Positions 1 through 5,366 of a stretch of 6,112 nucleotides of DNA are shown here, in pieces (position 1 is the stretch's first letter; the number at the start of each line of letters is the position of its first letter). The position numbers and the translations under genes were made by a program. Under the pieces are notes generated by a model. It was not told the DNA's origin, did not search any database, and worked only from the letters and a program-made list of their open reading frames with translations. The stretch comes from Spirochaetota bacterium. GTDB lineage: Bacteria > Spirochaetota > Spirochaetia > Treponematales > UBA12059. The stretch covers positions 1 to 6,112 of the forward strand of contig JAKQNL010000403.1 in assembly GCA_029565815.1 (NCBI GenBank), read 5' to 3'.

Positions 1-25
1 CAGCCCGGAGAGGGGGTAGCGGAGA

Positions 26-48
26 AACGTCCGGCGCTGCCGGACTTT
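26..48 (+). terminator. GC-rich hairpin, possible terminator of an upstream gene
   Basis: GTCCGGC (29-35) and GCCGGAC (39-45) are perfect 7-bp arms around a GCT loop. After one mismatch, AA (26-27) can pair with TT (47-48). Only three T residues follow before a C, so as a rho-independent terminator it is weak. It could instead be a REP-like palindrome or lie within the tail of an upstream gene. The assignment is inferred from structure and position ahead of the flagellar promoter. Confidence 0.35.
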
Positions 49-56
49 CGGAGCGA

Positions 57-74
57 GGGGGAGACTTCTCCCTT
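57..74 (+). repeat. Small inverted repeat (hairpin)
   Basis: GGGAG (59-63) pairs with CTCCC (68-72) around an ACTT loop, and two G-T wobble pairs (57/74, 58/73) can lengthen the stem to 7 bp. No T-tract of note follows. It lies 11 bases after the first hairpin, and the two may form one transcription-ending or repeat structure. No function can be read from the sequence. Confidence 0.3.
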
Positions 75-109
75 CAAAACCATAGGTTTGGATTGATATG
101 GCAGGGAAA

Positions 110-136
110 GTAAGGAACATAGAGCAAAGTTCTTAC
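110..136. repeat. Imperfect inverted repeat next to the CTCCGTG repeat
   Basis: GTAAGGAAC (110-118) is the complement of GTTCTTAC (129-136) apart from one extra G, giving an 8-bp stem with a bulge and a 10-base loop. It ends three bases before the tandem CTCCGTG units, so it may belong to the same repeated element, or be an independent hairpin or protein-binding dyad. The arms are seen directly and the role is unknown. Confidence 0.35.
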
Positions 137-139
137 ATT

Positions 140-163
140 CCTCCGTGTCTCCGTGCCTCCGTG
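140..163. repeat. Three tandem 8-bp CTCCGTG units of a dispersed-repeat type
   Basis: CCTCCGTG (140-147), TCTCCGTG (148-155) and CCTCCGTG (156-163) are three copies of YCTCCGTG in register. Read on the minus strand, the block is a run of CACGGAG units, and one frame gives TEARRHGG. From memory, near-identical text occurs as a dispersed repeat in many unrelated environmental bacteria, often mis-annotated as tiny hypothetical proteins. That recollection was not checked here. The block lies 16 bases upstream of the flgB promoter and is not coding in any frame I can support. Confidence 0.6.
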
Positions 164-179
164 GTCTGATTTTGAACGC

Positions 180-207
180 TAAGTTGATGCTGGGAATGGG
201 CCGATAG
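180..207 (+). promoter_or_regulatory. Sigma-28 (FliA)-like flagellar promoter for the operon
   Basis: TAAG (180-183) and GCCGATAG (200-207) are separated by 16 bases. The flagellar sigma-28 consensus is TAAA-N15-GCCGATAA, so the -10 box matches 7 of 8 bases, the -35 matches 3 of 4, and the spacer is one base long. Transcription would start near 213-216, leaving a leader of only about 11-14 bases that still contains the G-run ribosome binding site (219-223). No good sigma-70 promoter was seen nearby: TTGAAC at 172-177 has no matching -10 box at proper distance. The -10 match and its position just before flgB are the main support. Confidence 0.6.
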
Positions 208-226
208 TTGTAAGAGATGGGGGTAG

Positions 227-649
227 ATGATGCTTGAAGGAACAACGTTTGGTAGGACGATGGAGCTTTTGGAAAAGAGCCTTTCGGTTTCCACGCTTCG
301 CCACCAGGTCATAGGCAACAATATAGCCAACGCCGACGTGCCCAATTTCAAGCGATCGTCGGTGAACTTCGAGTCGTTTTTGTCCCGCGCGCTAGAGCAG
401 GAAAAAATGGAGCCGCTTATGGAGCTTGCTGCTACCGAGGAAGGCCATATGCCTGGTTTTACGCCCGCAGACTGGCACGCCGTGCAGCCCAGGCGCGTCC
501 TCGACTATGTGACTACGGCAAAAAACAACGGCAACAACGTGGATCCGGAGCAGGAGTTCATGGACGCGCTGGAAAACCAGCTGCGCTACACCATCATGAC
601 CCAGGCTGCGGCATTCGAATTTAACCAGGTAAACCTGGTGCTTAAATAA
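227..649 (+). CDS. flgB: Flagellar proximal rod protein FlgB
   Basis: FlgB is a subunit of the proximal rod of the basal body, next to FliE and FlgC. It is exported by the flagellar type III system and so has no cleaved signal peptide. The 140 residues fit the family's usual length. The rod/hook N-terminal motif is at about residues 24-50 (LRHQVIGNNIANADVPNFKR), and the C-terminal rod helix at 104-140 contains NNVDPEQEFMDALENQLRY. Both helices are typical of rod subunits that pack as coiled coils. The gene begins with two ATG codons (227 and 230). The only Shine-Dalgarno-like sequence is GGGGG at 219-223, whose spacing (3 versus 6 bases) suits the second ATG better, so the true protein may be one residue shorter. 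It is first in the operon, 20 bases after the sigma-28-like -10 box. The assignment is very secure. Confidence 0.96.
   Translation: MMLEGTTFGRTMELLEKSLSVSTLRHQVIGNNIANADVPNFKRSSVNFESFLSRALEQEKMEPLMELAATEEGHMPGFTPADWHAVQPRRVLDYVTTAKNNGNNVDPEQEFMDALENQLRYTIMTQAAAFEFNQVNLVLK
624..639 (+). repeat. Perfect inverted repeat at the 3' end of flgB
   Basis: ACCAGGT (624-630) and ACCTGGT (633-639) are perfect 7-bp arms separated by AA. In RNA it would form a 6-bp stem with a TAAA loop. It lies in the last codons of flgB and ends 11 bases before the flgC Shine-Dalgarno sequence (AGGAG, 651-655). It could affect mRNA processing or translation of flgC, or could be chance within the conserved NQVNLVLK tail. 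No T-tract follows, so it is not a terminator. Confidence 0.35.
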
Positions 650-662
650 GAGGAGCTAGGAT

Positions 663-1118
663 ATGGGAATGTTTTCAACCATCAATATAGCCGCAACGGG
701 CATGAGCGCAGAGCGCCTGCGCCAGGATGTCATAGCGGACAACATAGCCAATCAGTCCACCACGAGGACGCCCGAGGGTGGAGCGTTCCGACGGAGCCGC
801 GTCGTACTTAAGCCGATAGCGGAAAACCCGTACTTTCGCCTGCCGTTTATGCCGGACAGCTGGGACAATGGCGCCGGTTCCGGCGTGCGCGTGGACGAAA
901 TCCAGAAAGACGATGCGCCCTTGCGCCTGGTGTGGGATCCTACCCATCCGGATGCTATAAAAACCGGCCCGCAAACCGGCTATGTGGAATATCCGAATGT
1001 TAACATAGTTACCGAAATGGTTGATATGATAGCTGCATCCAGGGCGTACGAGGCGAACGCTACCATGGCCAACGGAGCCAAGGCAATGTTCATGAAGGCC
1101 CTCGAGATAGGACGGTAA
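663..1118 (+). CDS. flgC: Flagellar proximal rod protein FlgC
   Basis: FlgC is the second proximal rod subunit and lies between FlgB/FliE and the more distal rod proteins. At 151 residues it is near the usual family length. The N-terminal rod motif spans about residues 6-30 (INIAATGM, then RQDVIADNIAN), followed by STTRTPEGGAFRRSRV at 32-47. The conserved C-terminal block begins at YPNVNIVTEMVDMIAASRAYE (110-130) and runs to the end, the standard FlgC/FlgG-type closing helix. The start at 663 has a good AGGAG (651-655) at 7 bases. The ATG at 669 would be further away, and the M-G-x-F opening is usual. The gap after flgB is 13 bases. The stop TAA (1116-1118) is followed by only three bases before the fliE ATG, suggesting translational coupling. 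The assignment is very secure. Confidence 0.97.
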   Translation: MGMFSTINIAATGMSAERLRQDVIADNIANQSTTRTPEGGAFRRSRVVLKPIAENPYFRLPFMPDSWDNGAGSGVRVDEIQKDDAPLRLVWDPTHPDAIKTGPQTGYVEYPNVNIVTEMVDMIAASRAYEANATMANGAKAMFMKALEIGR

Positions 1119-1121
1119 GCA

Positions 1122-1511
1122 ATGGCTATAGTTTTTGGCACTTCCGCGTTTAGCGCGACGTCCCAGCTGTCCCAGGCATACCAGCTTAAGAACCTGATAA
1201 CGCCCAAGGGCAACCAGATAGACCTTGCGCGCAGTGAAGCTGGTCACTTCGACCTTGCGGGCGGCTTGTCGCCTTTGGGCCAGAAACCCGAGCCGACCTT
1301 CCAGGATGCCATGCTCCTTGCCCTGAACGGCGTGAACCAGGATCAGCTGGACAGTTCGAGCGCCATAGAGCAGATGCTGGTGGATCCGGAATCCATCGAA
1401 GCGCACGAAGTTACCATCGCCATGTCCAAGGCGAGCATGTCGCTGAACATTACGCGAACGGTGCTGGACCGCGTGGTACGCGCATGGAAAGATCTTATCA
1501 ATACGAGGTAA
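1122..1511 (+). CDS. fliE: Flagellar hook-basal body protein FliE (MS ring-rod junction)
   Basis: FliE is an early export substrate that links the FliF MS ring to the FlgB/FlgC proximal rod. The diagnostic parts are in the C-terminal two thirds: TFQDAMLLALNGVNQDQLDS (59-78), VDPESIEAHEVTIAMSKAS (87-105) and a closing helix, VLDRVVRAWKDLINTR (114-129). At 129 residues it is longer than the roughly 100-110 typical of enteric FliE. The extra residues fall in the poorly conserved N-terminal 55, which hold a Q/L/S-rich helix and a flexible stretch. The start has a modest Shine-Dalgarno AGGA (1109-1112) inside the end of flgC. The gene is in the same frame as flgC, three bases after its stop. A 131-base gap follows before fliF, the largest inside the operon. 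Identity is secure and the exact start is likely. Confidence 0.94.
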   Translation: MAIVFGTSAFSATSQLSQAYQLKNLITPKGNQIDLARSEAGHFDLAGGLSPLGQKPEPTFQDAMLLALNGVNQDQLDSSSAIEQMLVDPESIEAHEVTIAMSKASMSLNITRTVLDRVVRAWKDLINTR

Positions 1512-1559
1512 ACCTTAGGGCGCCCTGGTGGCGTTAGTTAACGATTATGCGAATGGCAG

Positions 1560-1636
1560 GGAAGGCTTAGGAGGACATCTAAAGCACCGGTTTTAGAACT
1601 GCCCTTGAGGCCTTCCGCGTTCGTTCTTCTGGGAGG
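1560..1636 (+). promoter_or_regulatory. Structured fliE-fliF gap, possible control of fliF translation
   Basis: The 131-base gap 1512-1642 holds no gene, as a TAA at 1580-1582 closes the fliF frame upstream. An 8-bp stem (one G-T) is formed by TCTAAAGC (1578-1585) and GTTTTAGA (1590-1597) with an ACCG loop. It is enclosed by perfect 7-bp arms, GGAAGGC (1560-1566) and GCCTTCC (1610-1616), extendable inward with wobbles and a bulge. CCTTCC (1611-1616) can alternatively pair with the fliF ribosome binding site GGGAGG (1631-1636), using one G-T pair and a 14-base loop. The two pairings exclude each other. An AGGAGG without a start codon (1569-1574) lies inside the first structure. Pairings are seen directly and regulation is inferred. 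No good internal promoter or T-tract was found. Confidence 0.45.
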
Positions 1637-1642
1637 GGGAAC

Positions 1643-3349
1643 ATGAACGAATGGCTTAAGAAAACAGCGGACAAACTCAAGACTTTATGGGCATCGTGGG
1701 GCTTGCCGCAGAAGCTCATCCTGGCAGGCGTTGTGCTGGTGGCCATCGTGGCCCTGGTGCTCGTGTTCACCGTTTCCGGTGCGCCTACCCAGGTGCGCCT
1801 CATCAGCACGCCCATCCAGAGCGATGACGAACTACGCCTCATAACCAGCCGGCTGGACGAAGAGGGCATAGACTTCAGCGTGGCCGAGGGCAACATCATC
1901 TACGTTGCCGACCAGGATACGCGAGCCCGCGCGGTCTCCGTACTCATGCGCGAGGATCTTATTCCCAAGGGCACCTCGCTGTGGGACGTGTTTTCCATCG
2001 ACCGCTTTACGGTGACGGATTTTGAGCGCGACGTAAACCTGCGCCGCGCCATTATCCAGCAGGTTACGCGGCACATAGAGTCCATCGACGCGGTGGACAA
2101 GGCAAACGTGGTCATCGAGATACCCGAAGACAAGCTGTTTGCCGAAGACCAGAAACCGGTAACCGCGAGTATCATCCTGTATCCAAAGCCGGGTTCCGAC
2201 CTTACCACCAACCGTAAGCAGCTGGAAGGTATCCAAAAAATCATCAAGTTCGCGGTAACCGGCCTTGCGGACGAGAACATAGTCATCACCGACCAGAACG
2301 GCGTCATACTGAATGATTTTGCAGGCATGGCGGACTTTGACCGCCTGGAGCGGACCAAGCGCGAACAGCAGCTCATCCAGCGGCAGGAAGCCTATTACCG
2401 GGCGGCCGTGCTCAATGCCTTGCAGGAAATTTACGGTGCCGACCGCGTGCGCGACCTGAACATAAAAATCGACATGGACATGAGCGCAAAGGCCATCGTA
2501 ACCGACGAGAATTTCCCCTTCGTGCTCAAGGCAGACGATCCTACAACGCCGTACGACGACTCTGACATTCGTACGTCCATACCCCTTGGAACCAGCAAAA
2601 AGACCTACGAGTACCAGGGAACCGGCTTTAACCCCGAAGGTCCTGCCGGCGTGGAAGGCCAAACCGCGCCTGCGTACAAGGACATGCTCAACATGCAGGG
2701 CAAGTCCACCGAAACCACGATTATAGAAAATTACGCCATAAACAAGCGCCATATCCAGGAAGACTACTCACCCAAAATTGACCGCATAACCGTGTCGGTG
2801 AATATCGACGGTTTGTGGAAGTGGAAGTATAATGACAAGGGTAGCGCCCTTATCCGGCCGGAAGGCGGCATAGAGCGCGAGTATGTACCGCTTGCAAAGG
2901 AAGAGCTGGACGCGGCGGCTGCCCTCATACGGGATGCCGTCGGCTACGACCGCATGCGCGGTGATTCGGTTACCGTGCGCAATATCCAGTTTGACCGCAG
3001 CACGCAGTTCCGCGAGGAAGACCAGAAGTACATCCAGGAAGAGCAGGTGCGTAAGGCCATCCTGTACGGGCTCATTGGCCTGGCTCTGCTCCTTGTGGTG
3101 TTTATCGTGTTCCGGCTGGTGTCCAGGGAACTGGAGCGCCGCCGCAGGATAGCAGAGGAAAAACGCGCCCTGGAGCAGCAGATGCTCAGGGAGAACGCCA
3201 TACGGCAGGCTGAGGAGCAAAACATCGAGGTATCCATGTCCGTGGAGGAGCGCAAGCGCCTGGATCTCCAGGAGCATGCAATCAACATGGCCAAGGAGCA
3301 TCCGGAAGACGTTGCCCAGCTCATACGTACCTGGCTCAGGGAGGAATGA
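1643..3349 (+). CDS. fliF: Flagellar MS-ring protein FliF
   Basis: FliF oligomerises in the inner membrane to form the MS ring, the base on which rod, C-ring and export gate are built. The 568 residues fit the family. A short cytoplasmic N-terminus precedes membrane segment 1 (about 24-45). The periplasmic YscJ/FliF ring-building region follows (about 46-225), with the block ANVVIEIPEDKLFAEDQKPV (154-173) and IIKFAVTGLADENIVITDQNG (200-220). The FliF C-terminal periplasmic domain (about 245-450) includes NYAINKR (363-369) and GDSVTVRNIQF (440-450). Membrane segment 2 is at about 472-493. A charged cytoplasmic tail (about 494-568) ends HPEDVAQLIRTWLREE, the FliG-binding motif. The start at 1643 has a strong GGGAGGGGGA (1631-1640), and an in-frame TAA at 1580 leaves no earlier ATG. 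The gene ends TGA-TAG, and fliG begins at once. Confidence 0.98.
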   Translation: MNEWLKKTADKLKTLWASWGLPQKLILAGVVLVAIVALVLVFTVSGAPTQVRLISTPIQSDDELRLITSRLDEEGIDFSVAEGNIIYVADQDTRARAVSVLMREDLIPKGTSLWDVFSIDRFTVTDFERDVNLRRAIIQQVTRHIESIDAVDKANVVIEIPEDKLFAEDQKPVTASIILYPKPGSDLTTNRKQLEGIQKIIKFAVTGLADENIVITDQNGVILNDFAGMADFDRLERTKREQQLIQRQEAYYRAAVLNALQEIYGADRVRDLNIKIDMDMSAKAIVTDENFPFVLKADDPTTPYDDSDIRTSIPLGTSKKTYEYQGTGFNPEGPAGVEGQTAPAYKDMLNMQGKSTETTIIENYAINKRHIQEDYSPKIDRITVSVNIDGLWKWKYNDKGSALIRPEGGIEREYVPLAKEELDAAAALIRDAVGYDRMRGDSVTVRNIQFDRSTQFREEDQKYIQEEQVRKAILYGLIGLALLLVVFIVFRLVSRELERRRRIAEEKRALEQQMLRENAIRQAEEQNIEVSMSVEERKRLDLQEHAINMAKEHPEDVAQLIRTWLREE

Positions 3350-3352
3350 TAG

Positions 3353-4432
3353 ATGCCGCAAGCTGCGCCAGCCAAGTCCAAGCCACAATCTACCGGCAGT
3401 TCCGGCTCTACGGCAAAAAAGCCCAAGAGCGCAAAGGATCTTAACGGTCGGCAAAAAGCAGCTATTTTCCTCATTACGCTTGGCTCGGAAATTTCTGCCG
3501 AGATCTTCAAGCACCTGCGCGAAGACGAGATAGAAACGCTTACCTTCGAGATAGCGCGGCTTGAGAACGTGGAACCGGAACTGAAAGACGCCGTGCTCAT
3601 GGAGTTCCAGGAACTCATGATGGCAAGCGAATTTATCAGCTCCGGCGGTATAGACTACGCACGCGAGCTATTGGAAAAAGCGCTGGGTTCGCAGAAGGCC
3701 ATAGACATCATCAATCGCCTTACTAGTTCCCTCCAGGTACGGCCCTTCGATTTCATACGCCGCACAGACCCTGCAAACCTTCTTAACTTTATCCAGACGG
3801 AGCACCCTCAGACCATAGCTCTTATCCTTGCCTACCTGGAGCCAAACAAGGCAAGCTACATTCTTACCAAGCTGCCCAAGGAAAACCAGTCGGACGTTGC
3901 AAAGCGCATAGCCACCATGGACCGCACCTCGCCGGAAACCTTGCGCGAGGTGGAGCGCGTACTCGAGAAAAAGCTGTCCACCCTGTCCAACGAGGATTAC
4001 ACCGCAGCAGGCGGCGTGGACGCGATAGTGGAAATCCTGAACCTTGCGGACCGCACCACGGAAAAAGGCATCCTGGAAGCGCTTGAGGAAGAAAACCCCG
4101 AGCTTGCCGAGGAAATCAAGAAGAAGATGTTCGTATTCGAGGACATCGTCATGCTGGACAACCGGTCCATACAGAAGGTTATCCGCGAAGTGGATACCCA
4201 GGACCTTACCAGGGCGCTCAAGGGCGTGGACCCGGAAGTTGCGGAGAAAATATTCCAGAACGTGTCCAAGCGCGCGTCGCAGGCCTTGCGCGAGGATATG
4301 GAGTACATGGGCCCGGTGCGCATCAAGGACGTGGAAGAGGCCCAGCAGAAGATCGTCGCGGTCATCCGCCACCTGGAGGACACCGGCGAAATCATCATCG
4401 CCCGCGGCGAGGACGACCAGCTCATTCAGTAG
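3353..4432 (+). CDS. fliG: Flagellar motor switch protein FliG (operon copy, FliG2-type)
   Basis: FliG is the C-ring protein that binds the FliF tail and interacts with the stator to generate torque and set rotation direction. The FliG N domain starts near residue 29 (DLNGRQKAAIFLITLG). The middle domain carries EHPQ (150-153), and the C domain has MFVFEDI (259-265) and GPVR (320-323). The torque-related charges of E. coli FliG (K264, R281, D288, D289, R297) correspond by alignment to K290, R307, E314, D315 and R323, so all charges are kept. At 359 residues it is slightly long because of a roughly 28-residue A/K/P/S/T-rich N-terminal extension. The extension is probably real: AGGGAGG (3338-3344) inside the fliF end is ideally spaced from 3353. 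Spirochetes usually have a second fliG elsewhere, and the position beside fliF fits the motor copy, FliG2. Confidence 0.97.
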   Translation: MPQAAPAKSKPQSTGSSGSTAKKPKSAKDLNGRQKAAIFLITLGSEISAEIFKHLREDEIETLTFEIARLENVEPELKDAVLMEFQELMMASEFISSGGIDYARELLEKALGSQKAIDIINRLTSSLQVRPFDFIRRTDPANLLNFIQTEHPQTIALILAYLEPNKASYILTKLPKENQSDVAKRIATMDRTSPETLREVERVLEKKLSTLSNEDYTAAGGVDAIVEILNLADRTTEKGILEALEEENPELAEEIKKKMFVFEDIVMLDNRSIQKVIREVDTQDLTRALKGVDPEVAEKIFQNVSKRASQALREDMEYMGPVRIKDVEEAQQKIVAVIRHLEDTGEIIIARGEDDQLIQ

Positions 4433-4445
4433 GGGATTATAGGTA

Positions 4446-5363
4446 ATGGCCAAAAACGTATTCAGGCCCCAGGAAATCGTACACCTCACCAGCGCGTATG
4501 TGCTCAATGCGCCCAAGGACCACGGGCAGCTTGTGGAGCTGGAAGAATCGGAACAGGTAGAGGAATACCGCGGTCCTACCGCCGACGATTTTAGGCGGGA
4601 AGCCGAACTGTTCAAGGCAAACTGGGATGCTGAACGGGAAGCCATGATAGCGGCCGCGCGGGCCGAGGCGGAAACCATAGTCGCAAAAGCGGAGGCAGCA
4701 GCCTTCGATGAGGTAAAGCGCAAGAACGACCAGGCGCTGCGCATACGGCGTGAAGCCGAGGAAGGCGCCGAAAAAGCCCTAAAAGACGCCGAAACCAAGA
4801 TTGCCGCCATGGAAGCCCAGGCCAAAGGCAGGCTGGACGAAATAAGCAAGGAAGCCCAGCGCAAAGGCTGGGAAGAGGGCAGGGAAGAAGGCTACAAAGA
4901 AGGCAAGGCCGAGGTTACGCGCCTGGTGGACAGGCTACACGTGATACTGGAACGGGCAATGGACAAACGCTCGGAAATCCTCGAGCAGACCGAAGCCCAG
5001 ATTGTCGAGCTGGTGCTCCTCATCAGCCGCAAGGTGGTCAAGACCATATCCGAAAACCAGAAGAATGTGGTTGTATCCAACATAGCGCAGGCTCTACGCA
5101 AACTGAAAACGCGCAGCGAAGTTATCATCAAAGTTAACCTTGCTGACCTGCAGCTTGCCACGGAGCACATAAAAGATTTTGTGGAAATGGCCGAGAACGC
5201 AAAAGGCATCACCGTGGTGGAGGATACGTCCGTAGACCGCGGCGGCTGTCTCATAGAAACCGATTTTGGCGAGATAGACGCGCGTATCCAAAGCCAGCTG
5301 CATGAGCTGGAAGAGAAGATTCTGGACATTATGCCCATACGGACGCGCGGAAAGGCTCAGTAA
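4446..5363 (+). CDS. fliH: Flagellar export apparatus regulator FliH
   Basis: FliH dimerises, binds FliI as the peripheral stalk of the export ATPase, and restrains or positions it at the base of the flagellum. The 305 residues are somewhat longer than enteric FliH (about 235). After a weakly conserved N-terminus there is a long A/E/K/R-rich coiled coil (about 48-140). A glycine ladder, G141-x3-G145-x3-G149-x3-G153, is the GxxxG helix packing typical of FliH. The C-terminal domain, related to F/V-ATPase stalk subunits, covers about 157-295 and contains VVEDTSVDRGGCLIETDFG (257-275). No tryptophan occurs in the first 59 residues, whereas enteric FliH has docking tryptophans near its N-terminus. 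The start at 4446 is preceded by AGGGGA (4431-4436), which overlaps the fliG stop. The next gene follows three bases after its stop in the same frame. Confidence 0.95.
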   Translation: MAKNVFRPQEIVHLTSAYVLNAPKDHGQLVELEESEQVEEYRGPTADDFRREAELFKANWDAEREAMIAAARAEAETIVAKAEAAAFDEVKRKNDQALRIRREAEEGAEKALKDAETKIAAMEAQAKGRLDEISKEAQRKGWEEGREEGYKEGKAEVTRLVDRLHVILERAMDKRSEILEQTEAQIVELVLLISRKVVKTISENQKNVVVSNIAQALRKLKTRSEVIIKVNLADLQLATEHIKDFVEMAENAKGITVVEDTSVDRGGCLIETDFGEIDARIQSQLHELEEKILDIMPIRTRGKAQ

Positions 5364-5366
5364 ATC

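Larger units (their letters stand above)
1..139. other. Upstream region without a supportable gene
   Basis: No convincing coding sequence is visible here. On the + strand one frame is open from the window edge to a TGA at 94-96 and another to a TAA at 111-113, so the tail of an upstream gene cannot be excluded, but neither short peptide resembles a family I know. The stretch is GC-rich with G-runs up to about position 75 and more AT-rich after that. It contains two small hairpins and an imperfect inverted repeat, listed separately. Confidence 0.5.

Noticed and set aside
1..96. C-terminal part of an upstream protein in the + strand frame open to the TGA at 94-96
   Set aside because: Only about 31 codons are visible, with no recognisable family and a strong palindrome within, so not supportable as a gene from this window alone.
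172..200. Sigma-70 promoter starting with TTGAAC
   Set aside because: The -35-like TTGAAC has no TATAAT-like hexamer 16-18 bases downstream (the sequence there is AATGGG). The sigma-28-like signal fits much better.
133..351. 72-codon minus-strand open frame ending TTEARRHGGM
   Set aside because: Its N-terminal half is antisense to flgB and its C-terminal end is simply the translated CTCCGTG repeat. Such peptides are usual false annotations of this repeat.
675..1406. 243-codon open frame on the minus strand across flgC and fliE
   Set aside because: Antisense to two well-conserved rod/junction genes with no recognisable motif, so treated as a shadow.
1517..1526. Palindrome AGGGCGCCCT just after fliE as a terminator or operator
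   Set aside because: It has no room for a loop without losing most of the stem and no T-tract, and a single 10-bp palindrome in GC-rich DNA can be chance.
1832..2752. 306-codon open frame on the minus strand inside fliF
   Set aside because: Fully antisense to fliF, with no ribosome binding site or family motif. The sense frame explains the codon pattern.
2768..3618. Overlapping minus-strand open frames across the end of fliF and the start of fliG
   Set aside because: Two different antisense frames overlap each other here, which is expected of shadows rather than genes, and no domain is visible in either.
3668..4864. 398-codon open frame on the minus strand across the fliG-fliH junction
   Set aside because: It is antisense to two clear genes, its composition is low-complexity (A/S/R then L/V/H-rich), it has no recognisable domain, and GC-rich coding DNA often leaves the opposite strand open.
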